DNA of 64,000 nucleotides from Mycteria americana (lineage: Eukaryota; Chordata; Aves; Ciconiiformes; Ciconiidae): positions 37,242,135 through 37,306,134 of the forward strand of contig NC_134365.1 of NCBI RefSeq assembly GCF_035582795.1, in the 5' to 3' direction. The position numbers and the translations under genes are program-made. This document shows positions 13,130-27,100 of this stretch, piece by piece. Every line of letters begins with the position of its first letter. Position 1 is the stretch's first letter. The notes below the pieces were generated by a model. That model was not told where the DNA came from and did no database searches. It saw nothing but the letters and a program-made list of their open reading frames with translations.

Positions 13130-13718
13130 AATAGCGTGGCCAGCAGGAGTAGGGAAGTGATCGTGCCCCTGTACTCAGCACTGGTGAGGCCGCACCTCGA
13201 ATACTGTGTTCAGTTTTGGGCCCCCCACTCCAAGAGAGACATTGAGGTGCTGGAGCGTGTCCAGAGAAGGGCAACGAAGCTGGTGAAGGGTCTGGAGAAC
13301 AAGTCTGATGAGGAGCGGCTGAGGGAACTGGGGTTGTTTAGCCTGGAGAAGCGGAGGCTGAGGGGAGACCTCATCGCTCTCTTCAACTACCTGAAAGGAG
13401 GTTGTAGAGAGGTGGGGGTCGGTCTCTTCTCCCAGGTAACAAGTGATAGGACGAGAGGAAATGGCCTCAGGTTGCACCAGGGGAGGTTTAGACTGGATAT
13501 TAGGAAAAATTTCTTCACCAAAAGGGCTGTCAAGCACTGGAACAGGCTGCCCAGGGAAGTGGTTCAGTCACCATCCCTGGAGGTATTTAAAAGCCGTGTA
13601 GATGTGGTGCTTAGGGACATGGTGTAGTGGTGGACTCGGCAGTGCTAGGTTAGCAGTTGGACTTAATGATCTTGAAGGTCTTTTCCAACCTAAACGATCC
13701 TATGATTCTGTGATTCTA
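13130..13718 (+). mobile_element. Young 5'-truncated CR1 LINE
   Basis: A CR1 fragment of about 590 bases carries the last 164 or so codons of ORF2 with no frameshift or stop (13136-13627), then the 3' UTR and two or three copies of the gattctgt-type tail. Visible CR1 C-terminal blocks are [29 protein letters not shown] and [15 protein letters not shown], then [21 protein letters not shown], ending RDMV. The RT catalytic region is missing, so the copy cannot move on its own. The intact frame and sharp ends suggest a fairly recent insertion. No clear target duplication is seen, as is usual for CR1. Confidence 0.95.
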
Positions 13719-14929
13719 TTCTAACACATAAAAATTAAGAGCTTCTCAAAAAAAAAAAAAAAGTGGAAAACTTAATCATTTAAAACCCCACTCACTAAGA
13801 GCAAACATTTTGAAAAGTTTGTGCCATCCGCTTTTGATTGAGCACAACAGAAACGTAAGCGTAAGCTTGTGAGACCTTTTTGGAGACTGATAACCTTCTA
13901 TTAACCTAAACATTCTGTTAAAAAAATCAGTTTCTGCTTTCTCAAGTGGGACCTCTGTCTAGAGTGAGAGGTTTTTTCCACCATTGTCACTGATTTGAGT
14001 TTGTTTTGATCTCAGTTATGGAACCTTGAAAAATAGATCAATGCAAAGTCTTGAAGAAACAGTAAATAATGTGAATCACATTCACAGTGAAGAAACAGCA
14101 ATCTTAAACGGGCATCTTAAATTGTGTTTAAAATCCATCATTAAATATAAATGCCTGGCATGATTCTTTTAAAGTAATTCAAAATTAGCTTCTATTACTA
14201 GAGAAAATCAACAACTGAAACATCAATAAAGAGGTATAACACTCTATCCTCGTTGGTGGCAGGGTCATGTATGGCCTCCGTATCATTCCTCACCATTCAC
14301 AGTTAATCAGAGGAACAAAAGAAATTTTTAAAAAATATATCTCCCAAATAGCAAGCTCACAGGTCCTCCAATGAGACAGTTCCTACAGAGTCAATCTTGG
14401 ACTGAGATGTTATGGGAAGTGAATTTGGTCCAAGCGACCTGTAATCATAGCAGGAGTCATCCTACAAAGTAAAAAGCTCATCCTTACCAGGTAAAAAGCT
14501 AAAGGCGTTTTGCCACCCTCTCTCGTCAAGAAAATGCATCATTCGCAAGTCACATTTTTTTCTGATGGCTTTTACTTTACTTCATAATCCACAGAAAGCT
14601 GACACGAGAGAGTCCTTCCCCTTATCAGAGGGCAATCTACTCTTCACAGGTTTCTCACACTTGAAACCCAGTCTGCCTGCTCATGAAAGCAACTGTACGG
14701 GGTCAGACTGAAAGCACATGTCCTCCAGTAAATAGTTTCTAACAGACATCAACAGCAGGAGCCTTGTTAGAAGTTTATACAGAGCTTTTAACGGGGTAAA
14801 CATGCAGTGATAATTTCCCCAGAACATGCTCCCAACCTCTAGCAATTTGTCTCCGTTAATTCCTCAGGCAGAGAGGGCATTACTGTTTTTAATAAGAACT
14901 TGGTAGAGTTTTCTTTGTGGAATTGCCCA

Positions 14930-15130
14930 TTTTTGAAGCCATGTAAACTTTCAGAGTCCACAACATCCTGCAGCAAGGAGTTCTGCAGCTTAACCACAAA
15001 TCGTGCAAAGAACGCCTTCCTGCAAGACCCAGCCTGATTCTCCTCTCCCTTCTCCTCCTTCCCACATGGACTCCGGGGTTTCTTTCATTCTCTTTCAGCA
15101 CTCTGTCCAACCTAGGGCACTTCAAAATCT
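14930..15130 (-). repeat. Ancient amniote interspersed repeat fragment
   Basis: The plus strand segment 'gagtccacaacatcctgcagcaaggagttctgcagcttaac' and the following 'gtgcaaagaacgccttcctgcaag' resemble a repeat common in turtle and crocodile genomes as I remember it (…ccacaacatcctgtggcaatgagttccacag…gtgaagaaatacttcctt…). The orientation and family name are not certain; it may be a CR1 or L3 3' region. Confidence 0.45.
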
Positions 15131-18100
15131 CCTGATCCCTAGCTGATCAGTCCTGCATGGAAGACAGCTGATCTACTCCAAAGCTTGATCCCTCCAAACA
15201 CTCTGAACTACACATGCCACTTGCTTGTCATATTCATCTTGAGATCAAGAACATTTCAGGGCTCTTCCCCGCAGAACACTAAGGCTCCCACCTTTGTAAT
15301 TAATATTCTTGTTCTCTAGCTTTGTTATGTGAAGAAAGAGTAGGTCACAGTATCACTTTATTTGGGTTAAATGTTTGCAATCTGTTGCACCTATTGTCTT
15401 ACTGGTTTCTCAGGTAGTTAAGAGGCAAGTTCAGGTAAACAGAGATCAATAGCACCACCTTGAAGCATAACACCAAAGCTGCCATAACAAACACAAAAAA
15501 AGCGTAATCAGTCTTGGAAGCATGTTGTAATATATTCCCTACAACCCACATTGCTAAGCATATGAGACAAATACCTAGGAGTCATGACATAATTTTCAGT
15601 TACTGGAGTTTGAGTCAGATCCCCAGCTAAGAGAACAAGCTCTGCCGAGTGCCTGAAGAAAACCGTAACTTCCACAGGGCATCACCTTGGAAGGTACAGG
15701 ATCTGTTGTGAGCCTGAAGGAATAATTAACTAGAGATGGTCACAACACTGCAGACAGATGGCAAGGAACTAACCAGGGAATGAAGAAGTCCTTCCACAAT
15801 GCCTTTTTGACAATTTTATGCAAACAGTCTCCCATTCCAGAACGATCACATAAAGTGAACCTGAACCTAAGTACCTTCTACAACCAAAAGGCCACTTTAG
15901 ACACCACACCTGCTCTCTCAAAAACCTCATGCTGAAGTCCAAAATAGATTTCTGACTTTGGAGGAAAACTTAAAGGAAAAGGTTTTTATTCAGTTCCCTA
16001 CCAGAATAATGAGAAATTCCAAAAGCATGAAAATGAAGTAGAGTTGATGCTCTCTGGTAGTAGTTAAAATTTTTGTCACTTTTAACTTTCATTGGGCATC
16101 TCAGTCAATTTATACCACAAGAGGAATCTGGCTCCTACCTGGATGGGCAATTTTCACCCATTGTCTTTTTCTATTTGAAAAACACTCTCAAGAATGTGTC
16201 CCTACACCGGGGAAACAAGATCTCACAGATCATTCCTCCACCCAGAAACCTTCTAGTGAATGCTGGATAAGACACTCAAAATGCCCATCAAAATAATATG
16301 CTCATCAAAAAAATCAGAGTCACTACTACAGCATGCCTTTGGGTTTATTGTCCATTTGCAAAGAGATTTTTTTCTCAGAAGAGTACAAGTACTCAGAGAA
16401 AGACTGCCACATGAAGCTTTGTTGAGATTCTTGCTAATTTTAAGAAATCTTAAACAAAATTTTGATTTGAAATGAAACACAGGTCTAAACAAGATTGGCC
16501 CGGCTTTGTATTTGTACAAAGATCTCAAAGTCTTGTCACTTCCACAAGCAGAACATTTAGAAAGCCCTTGATAGAGGTTTTGAACCCTGAGGATCCAAAC
16601 ATAGGTCTGAGGTCTTTTAGAATGGCCAGAGTTTCAAGTGGTCAGAAAGCATAGTTTTAAAATCTGAGCTGTAAAACATAGGAAGCTTTGCCGAAACCAC
16701 TGTGTTCCCCATGACATTACAGGGTAAGTTTCCCAGTCTTTCTTGGAGGCTGAAAAGCCATGCAAAATTCTGCTCACTCCCTGGCATAGGCAAGGTGTTC
16801 TAAAAGCGGTCTCAGCACCTGGTTTGATGCAAATTGAGCCTGCTTTTTGCTAAACCAGCAAGAATTCTCTTGCAATAAGGAAGTGTAGCAAGTACATACT
16901 GTCAAATGTTTTTACCAAAGCTGGCAGAGATAGAGATGTCCTTTGCTGCACCCCCTTGACAATGCTATTATTTGACTTCTCAGCATGTCTTGCAGGTGAT
17001 ACCATCTCCCAAGCCTGACTTCAGCTTCCCTTACACATTGAACAAACAGTGCCCTTCTCACAGTTATAATCTTGTTATAAACTGTGTGAAAACTTCTGTG
17101 AAGTTACACTGCTGGAAAGCAGCCTAACTTATCTGCAGAGTTTCCAGGAGAAAACCTTCTTGTATAATCGCAATACGCACCAGGACAGATCCTGGTTCAA
17201 AAATAAAAGGCTACAATGTCTTATGTAAATCTGGGGGTTGAGTGAAGAAAGGGCAGTGATCTGGAGGTCATAAATATTCTGGCTATGCTCACTCCATATG
17301 CTCTAAAGTCCAACTATAAATAGCCTTCAAATTGCTACACATTTCAAGAAAGTTGAGTAACCCAGCTTTCACTTTGTAATGTGAGGGTAAAAGTCTAATG
17401 ATGCCACAGAAGGGCAGAGGAAAAGAGCTGCTGAAGCCATGTAGGCATCTGCTGAAAGGGTCCTAGCTGTGAATTTCCATAGAGAGAACCAGCTGGCTTT
17501 AACACAGACAAAGAAATGAGAAAGTACAAGGCCAGCCAGAACAAGGTCAGCTCTGTGTGGGGAGTGAGCAAAGCAGCTAAACACTGACGTGAGTGGTCTA
17601 TGGGAGGGAGAAGGGAGCAGCCACACACACCTCTGCTTCCGCACGTCCAATTCCCAGCAAATTCTACAGCCAGCTATGACTTTAGACTAATTTTCTTTTA
17701 CATGTCAATCACAAGTCTTACATATTTATATGTTCAGGAGTAAAAGCACTACAAACAGAAATTGGGTCATCTGCAATCCCTTTCCAGCTTATTTACTAAT
17801 AAATTTCATTGAGTTTGAAACACACTTGCAAGCAAAAAACACTGATGTGCTGGACCCTGCAGCCTTCTTGCTCCCTCCATTCCCCCACGAGTCTTTTTAA
17901 CCTTCCTGTGTTCCTTCCAGCTGCTGGCGCTGCCTATTCAAACCATTACCCTAGTTCTGGGCATCCCACATCCCAGGTAGCAGCTAGCTGAATTTGGACA
18001 GAATCACCAGCATTTGTGGTGCCAGAGTTGTTTCTGTCATACTGCCCTTGCAACAGCTCTCAGTGAGTTCTCAATGTGACAATGACAAGGACTCTGTCAT

Positions 18101-21100
18101 CTGTTTGGCTTCACACACAAATGCCATCCATCACTTCGGAAATGACTTCTCCCACGCCCCAAATTACAATTTTGGATAGATGTTGAATTGTAAATAAATA
18201 TCCCTATCCCAAGAGTGCTCAAAAGAGAAGCTGACTCTTTTCCCCTTCTGTAACAATCAAAGCAGGTGAACCACAGCGTTTCAATTGGCAAGAAAAAATT
18301 CTCATCGACATTAGCTTATTATTGGTCACTCATATCAGCATGCTACTTTTCTTTTGACAGTTACATCTAAAAGTCCTCAAAATATCCAAACAAAGAAAAA
18401 AAGGTATACATTACTTCTTCTTCAAGGACATTACCAAAAAATCTCAATTTAAATAATCTCCCTAGAATCACAGCCGATTTATTTTGAAAACAGAAATGAA
18501 ACAATTTTTTTTATGAACAGTCTTCTATTCCAGGCAATCAAAGAAAGCAGATCATGAAATCTAGTATTTGATCCATTTTTCACAGGCATGGTTCAGAAAA
18601 CATCTATGCTTAAGCCACAGATCTGTACATACAACACTTTCTTTGAGAAGTCTCTAGATGAGCTAAGCTCATTGATCTAAGATTTTGTGGATTTGAAGTT
18701 TTTGAAGGGCAGCCAAAAGTTTCACTTCATTTTTCAACTCCTTCCAGAACTTGAGATCTTGCTTCTTGTTTCTAAAATACTTAAACATATTTACATTGTA
18801 AACAACATTATGCTGAGATGTATGAAGTGGGAAAGGTCAAAAAAAGAAAGGCATCCTTAACGTTTTATTTTCTATTTCAAGTTAACCATCAAGGACAGAT
18901 TTTATTCTAAAAACAGGTCTTGAGCTCTGAATTGAAAAATGATGTGGTTTTTGTTTGTGAATTTTTTTAAATGTTGTCACTCGTCTATCTCCCACTCCTT
19001 TCAAGATGCACAGGTTCAATCACTTGGCCCCTATGTTTACTATAAAACACTTTCTGATAATATGAGGATGACCTTTCTCCACAGAAGTCCCATCTCATGA
19101 ACGTTGTCTCTCCTTAAGCCCCTTGAAGGACACATGATAACTGAAGTGGGCAATTTGAATTGACTGTGTAAAGATTCTGAAAGCACTTGGCTTCAGACAG
19201 AGCACGAGTTGCATACTGCACTAGAGTACTCATCGGTGTTAGATGTTTATTCAGAGTGCCAAGTCCTTTTTCCAAGAGTCTGCTACCCCCAAGCAGCTCC
19301 CCAATGGAGGACACTGTCTCCCATGGAGTATGTTTTGCTTCAACATTAACTGATTCCATGTCAAAGAACAAGTTTCATACCCAACTTCCCTGTACTGTTT
19401 CTGGAGAAATTTCAGTCCTTCAAACTGAAAGGGCTGAAAACAGGTACCTCAGCCCAGCCCTGAAAAAAGGAAGCCGGATTTACCAACCTTCCTACAAGAC
19501 GAGGTGCTCCAATTTGAGTAAGTGATCACTAGGGCTCAGTAATGCTCTACTGCACCTGATATGAGATGCACAGTATATATCCCCTACAGAAGATAGTAAA
19601 TTTCCTATATACAGAAGCATCAACAATAGAGCGATATCATGAAATCAAACAGAATGTGTAAGTGAGGTAAGATTTGTAAAAGGAGATACTTTTTCCTTTA
19701 AAATTAAAACAGGTCAATACAAATTGTCCAGGTTATCATAGATAACTGCATAGCTATTCAAGCTCTCATTTTCCACAATTTTGAAAATTGCTCTCCAAAC
19801 TATGATGTGGAAATACAGCATTTTCAATAATTACAGGCAAGGTCATAAAAGCATTCCTCTGTAGAATTTTAAAAAATTCAACACATACCAACGGCCAAAA
19901 TCTGTTAGTCCTGAACTACAGGAAAATAAGCAAGTTTGATCAGCTGAAATTTTTCTGCCTGCAGCCCAAGCTTAGATGTATTTATGGACCAATGAAAAGC
20001 ACCTTCAGAAAACTCAGATTTGGTCCTCAGAATAGCATGCAGCTGTCCTGATAGCTTTGTCTAGATCAGAAAAAGTGATTTAGATTCTGTTTTGATTTCA
20101 ACAACTTCAAGGTTGTTTCACTAGGGACTGAAACAGTGAATGCCACAACTAAAAATGCATTGAATATCAATTCTTGCACTAAAGAGCCACATCTTTTTCT
20201 CTTAAGGCTGTAACAGCTCTCCCAAGCATCCAAAGTCCACAGTGATTCTAACCTTGTAGCTGACACCACAGCATCTCCTGGCTAAGCTTTCTAACTAAAG
20301 CGCACAGGCGAAGGTCCTTCTTGTCACCTGTACTGCATAATAGCTACAATCACTGAACTAAACAATCTGAACTACAAATGCCAACTCATCCTCTGTGCAA
20401 CCAGGATGCAGTTCTTACAAGAGCTTGTTCAGTGATCGAAACCTAAAAATGTTCTAAATCACATTTGGCTTGAAGCCAAAAATCTCAACTAAATGTTAGA
20501 GAAGAAAGGGGAAAAAAGAAATTCAACACACAACACACTACTTGCAATCACTAAACTACTTTCTCTTGGGAATGTTTTGCAGAAGTCCTTGGAAATAAAA
20601 CCCACTGCAGATATCATTATAGCAAAAGTATGCAAAAAAAACATTATTTAGGGGAAGATTGTTTGGAGATGGGGATTAGTTTCTTTGAGTAGACTACTTG
20701 AATACAAACCTTATTAAGGTTCATCTCCTTTTTCCAGGACTTCCTGACTGCCTTTGGAGTAAGCTGTATCTCCAGTAATTTTTCAAAATTTTGACCTGGC
20801 AATGGCTGCTTCTTTAGTGTAGAGAAGGGTTTCATACAGATCTGAGTCAGGACTCTTCAGGGCAGATAAAGTAACAAGTAGTTTAAATTTGATTTAATTA
20901 GGGAATTTGATTAAAACACAGTGGGTCTTTTTCAGCATATGGGCTGAATTGTATGCACATAATCTTTTTACATGCACAAATGACAGTAAGTTATGCAGGC
21001 TGTCTCACAATTTACACATGCGATCTTAATTAGTACTTATAGAAAGTTTCCACTCAGAGCTGCAGAACTGCAAATTATAACTGAGGTCAATGGAAGCTAT

Positions 21101-24100
21101 AAGGACTTCATATCCCTAACATAAACTAGCATGGGCATGCATCAGCTGAAAATGCAGACCTCATGTCCAAAAGATGCTTTGACTGGAGGGGGTGGCAAGA
21201 GTGGGTTTATTGGCTCTGAGAAAGACATCTGCACCACCCAAGGTAAAATCTGCTGTCTCCTCATGTTGAAGTTTCATTCCCATTAGCACTAAGCAGTACT
21301 GCTGATGTAGCCCTCCTCCTCATATTTCTCTAGGAGCTTACAATTTTACCTGCCAGAAAATATTTTATGTCTGTATTTTAAGTGGCATGAGAAACCTTTT
21401 TTTCAAATATTATATCTTTGGTTATTTGCATCATTTCTTGCAATTGAAATTGTAAGAACTCTTCACAAAATGGTACTTAGGATCTTTCCAACCATAATTA
21501 ATGTTTTCATGTGTTCTGCAATTAATTAGAAAGTTAGAAAACTGCATTACTCAATACTTATTTGGCATTTCATCTCTAGTTAGTCAGATATTGATGTTCT
21601 GCTAATACAAGTGTCCTGCAACAAGAGCTTCTCAAATACAGGTATTGGGACAATCAAGACAGGTTCTTCATAGTCTAGAAATAGTAAGGAGCCTTGAAGA
21701 GCCTCAGCAAATTAAACTACTGTCAAAAATTATTTTGCTGATAGTGAGGAGTGAAGAGAAGAATTCAGGGGAAGAAGAAAAGAGGGGGATAGGGGATGAG
21801 GAAAGAAGGTACATTGCCTAATCATGTCAGGGTTGGGACCCAAGCATTTTATTTACCTAGTGACTTCCTTCAGCTGTTGCTGCCTACACTAAGAATCACT
21901 TCACAACACAAATAATAAGCAAAACTACTTCTTATGTTTAAGATTCTCTGTAATTCTGGGATAAAGAGTTTAATAACCTAAGAAGTAGTAAGGAAGATGT
22001 ACTTCTTATATTATTTACTCCCATTAGACAAAGGAGAGTTGCTTTGTTTTGTTTCCTGTTGGTGGTTTTTTTTCTGTAGATCGATTCTATCCAGTTCCAA
22101 TAAGCACAATGGGAGTTTGGGAACTGATGTCAGTAGACCTATATTCTACAAAGAGCCAAAACTAAAGAAACTTAAACAATCACAGTCAAGTCGCTCATGG
22201 GAAAATCAAAACCACAAAGGAAATCTTTATAACATTCTCATTGTTTGTTTTGATAAAACACTAGTAGACATTAGAAATTATGTACTTCCCACTCCTCATA
22301 AGTTGAGGCATATGGACCACTGCCACAGCTACGACAGCGTTCTGACTTAACAGTTGTAGACCTAATGGCAGGCAGCTGCAGTAAGGACTAAGGACTGAAA
22401 GATTCTCTTGCAGGGGTCAGTCTTGCAAGTGAACCAAAGTAAAGGACAGAAAAATCTTTTGCTTTATCTTTGTTCAGCACCTCACTCCTGACTGGTTATG
22501 CTAAGTGTCACTGTCACAAAAATAATTAATACAAAATATGCCTCTTTCAGGACTGTGCATTTGGTTTATTGCTCTGAAACTCTGTAAGTAGATTTTTACA
22601 CACATTCAGTATATGCTTATTCATTCACATGGAAACTCTTCCTCTCATTTCCCCCTATTACACCATAGTCCACTAGATGCTTGTTCTGAAGTTAACTGTC
22701 CTTCTAGATGATGCTCTCAGCAACAAAAGTTGACCTGAGAAATAAAATTTAATTAATGTCATGCTCTTTACGATTTAGAAGGAAAGCTGAAATCACCCTT
22801 TCCAGACCTACTTTTAAAAAGCTATTCTCTGATTATTTATTTATCTTAGAATTGTCAGAAACATTAAATCTAGCTTACCCAGTTTGCCTAACAGGCTCAT
22901 AACTCGTGAGATTTTTCAGTCCTCAGCTGAAGAACCAGCCTTTGAATTGGGAGCAGAGGTATTTTTTCACAAGTGAGAACTTTGCATTAGACTACATCAC
23001 TAAATGACAGACAAAGAAAGAGATGAAAATAAAGTTTTAGCAGAAATTGCCTCCAAGGTTAATTAATTTCATAATTGTTGTGTATGATGCTATTATTCTT
23101 CCCGTTATCTACCAGTAACATAGGTACTGATATGTTCAAGATTAAGATACCTAAATTTAGGCATTGAAATATAAGTACTCGGTTCAGTTGACTAAACATG
23201 ATATCTGACATGCCCATGAGTCACATGTCATAAATCTGATCCAGTGCTATAAATCCCATCCAAATATCTTAGATACTTTGACACATTTAAAATGCTCACT
23301 ACAGATAGTTAAAATATATATTTAGGGCAAGTTGTTCAACTTGACCAACTTGCCATGACGTGAAGTATAACTCAACTGATCCAAAGTATCTGTATTAGGT
23401 ATCTGTTTTAGGGCAAGCAGCATCACTCTACAGGTCTATTGATAAGGAGCAGGATTCAGGTGCCTGAACATATCCATCTAGAACCATCTGAGATGCCCAA
23501 GGGAAGGCATCTTGCATCTGATTCAGATTGGATTCTGCATCCATGTGAAGTAGCACTTGGAGGCCAGACAAGATAACCTAGAGTGTTCTAGATTATGTTA
23601 TGCACCTGAACCTTACCCTGGATCTCCCTTGACTATGAAGCTAAAGCAACTACCTCACGTGTAGATAGTTACAATTGGACACCTGTTTTAGGTGTCAGTC
23701 TCAAGCTGAATCCTGCCAGTCCTTTTTGGTAGGCTATGACCAAATTTTCAACACCAAAAACCAAGCAGCACTGGACTCCTTTAAACTTCACAAAGCAACA
23801 ACAAGATGACACACAAAGTGTTTTACCCTTTGAACATCACTTAAGTCTCTGAAGGAGTTCCTATTATCATGAAAATAGGACATTGTAACTTTGAATGTAG
23901 CTTTGCAAAGGTTCATTATCTAACAACAAAATTAATCACAACTAAAGGTGTATTTACCTCTAATCTTGTGTAGCTTGTGTTTTGTGGTGGGTTTGTTTGG
24001 GGTTTTTTTGAAGAAAGAGAGGGAGAGGTCTAAAAAGGTGTTCTTTTCCGATTCTTTATGCTGGCTCAGGGATTTTATTTGATGATGCACCATTATTACT

Positions 24101-27100
24101 CTTCTCCAAATACCAAGGGATTTAATACATTTTTGAGCAGAGGCTTCAAGATTAAAAAGAATAACTTCAAAAAGTAAAATTACTACCATACTTTTGAGCA
24201 GGCAAAGAAACATAATACTATGAGACCTATGAGATTACTGCTACACCTAGCTGTATCGTTCCAAATCATAAATTTTAATCACTGGGAAAAAGATATTTAG
24301 GCCAATCAAGTAACACAAGATGGTGATAAAACACAATTGTAGCTGTTCTCCAGCTTCCGGACTTGCTAATATCAGTAAAAAGGTAAATTCTAATTACAAG
24401 TTTTATTATTGTTGAAAATTCTGAAAGGTGGCTCTACCTTCATCTTTCCAATCAAAATCAGCCACCCAAAGAGCTGTTATTATATGAGATTCATAGAGTG
24501 AATTTCAGACTGCAATGGTTATGTGAAGGGCTTGACTCTCTTTTCTCTGACAGATCTAGGCCACCTGAGCAGGTTTTAAACTCCTTCATCACCTTCGAGA
24601 CTGAAATTAAAGAGGAGGTACGCGGTACCCAGTCTGCAAGCTCTGTAGTATTGAAGGCTAGCAGAGAAAATGAACACATGGAGTTAACCATGAAGGGATA
24701 TGATGCTATTTTAATAACCAACATCAATGACAGGACTGCTAGCAGTTGCAAAATTAGCTGCATCTCTGTCCTGTTTGTGGTGTCTGTTGCTCAAGTCCTT
24801 TAACTTTTTCTCAAAAAAGCTACTGTGTTACACAGATCTTTGAGCAACTGCAGAAGCCAAACCACCTGGGCTACGAACTGGAAGAGATAAACTAAAGAGT
24901 AAGATAGAAAGCATAGCCCTTGTTTTAAAATACATTTTATATTTTGCTATATTTGATTCTTAGTATTAAAAATAACTTTGGATTAAAATTTTTCTGGCTG
25001 TTTTATTCAACCCTGGTCACAAATCAGTTAGACCTGCCAAGGAAGTCTGGTGTTGAAGGTCAGTGTGTACTATGGCATGGCAAAATGATGGCTATGCTCA
25101 AAGAGAGATAAAAGGGATAGGGGCTTGAAAGCATTCAGAGGTAGGAGGAAGTACCCTCAGGTGGCAAAGAAAGGGAAAAAAGTAGACCTAGTTCAGGAAT
25201 CATGACAAGCTCATTGGAAATTTAACTGGTAAATTAAAACTCTCATAGAAAATTACTACTATATATATATAAATTATTACACTGGTAAAAAGAAAAGCAA
25301 CGAGTTGTGCTTTCTTACTACATGGGTACTAAAGTAACTGGCATTATTATTCACTGGGGTGAGGGACATTTAACTTAGAAATCCAATTTTTGTAGAAGAA
25401 TGTATTTATGAGTATATAAAAGTTCTTAATTGTTAGTATGTAGTTACTAATCAAAGACATTATTTCATTCAATCACAATTTTAAAAAGAAAAAAAAAGAA
25501 AAAAACCTAATGGAACAATAGATTTGGTTTCATTTTTCAAAGAAAGTGTTTCTTGGACAGAAGCCTAAGTTAAAGATTGTTTAAATTAAAAAAGGAAGGA
25601 CATGTGCAATCTCTTCATAATTCTCCTCTTCACCACTTACTGTCTTGTCTTCTTGCTAGAATGTATTCAAGTATTTACAATAGTTAGGAATGAAAAGGTC
25701 TTACAAAGCAGAGTTCCATAGAAAGTCATAGGCAGACATGCCTTTCTCCAATGTATGGTTAGACATTTCTGGGAAACACTAATGAAATGTCTTCCACAAA
25801 TGTGAAAAGAGCACAAAATAAAAATAGAACAAAAAGTAGAGGCTAGGTACAGCTTCTTTCCTCTGAAACGGGAATGACTGGTCAATACCTGCATGAATTA
25901 GCATTATGTAAGTCCTCCTGTAAAAGTGTTATGTGAAACATTGGCTACCACTGACCAACAGAAAGAATATGACAAAGCATTCGTCAAAGTACGACACAGT
26001 ATTTTTCTCACATTCTCATTTCCTTCTTTTGTGAGAGTCTAGTCCCACTTGTTGTCTGGCTCCAGCCATTACTGAAGTTCCTTAACAGAGCAACTTCAGT
26101 TCTCCTTCACAAAAGAGAACTACTGGATAAAAACTAAATGTCTTTATCAAGGCCATAGTCACTGGAGATCCCCAGCAACAGCTGACAAAACCAAAACAAA
26201 TTGTTTGTCCATTATGCTATTTCCTTTTCCAGTGGGCTCTAATCACAGACTTCTTATTTCATGGACAATGACTTAAGTTCAAAAATTCTCCTGACATGAG
26301 GGGAAAGGAGAGACTAAAGAGAACAAGGATTTTCAAATAATAATAATTTATACTAGAAACAATAACATTGTGGGAGCCAACATATCATTATGTACAGAGC
26401 CCCAACATCTCCTCTACCTCCAAAACTACCCGTCATCTAATACCTGAAACCATTATGGTAGGCCTGATTCATCCTTTGGCAAAGACCAACTGAGAAAATG
26501 ATAATTAGCCAACAAACAACAACCCCAAAGGTGGTAAAAGAGAGAAGGATGTACCTTTAAATCTTTACAATCTGTCATTACTATGATCTAAACTCCACAG
26601 CCCACTGCTGAACCACGAATGTATTGTACATACAGCAAAATCATGCATGTTTATCTCACGGTTTCTGTTGATAATGTAGACTGATACACACTAATTTTAT
26701 GTCACATAGCTATTCATATACAATCAGTTCATAACTTCTTTAGGATTGTTATACTTATTGGGACATAAATGGATTTTATATGCAAGTAGAAGTACCAGCT
26801 GTAAATAATAATAAGAATAAATATATCTGTGGAGAGGCAATAACTTTAAAGTCGCAATAGCGTGGCCAGTAATTGGAAGGATGTTCTTTCCAGATGCTAG
26901 ACAAAAGTCATACAGATCTTCTGGTCAAGACCAGAATACATACAGAAATTAAAAGAACCAGACAGCTACAAATTGTCTTTCCAGGAAGGAGGCCATGAAC
27001 TACCAACAATTGCTTGATTTAAGATACTGCAAGAAAGACACAGAGAGACTGAAATATGCAACTCAGAACAGCTGTGGACATAAGCATTAAATCATAGCTT

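Noticed and set aside
26856..26869. 14-base match to the start of the CR1 at 13130 (aatagcgtggccag)
   Set aside because: Similarity ends at once on both sides; too short to call a CR1 fragment.
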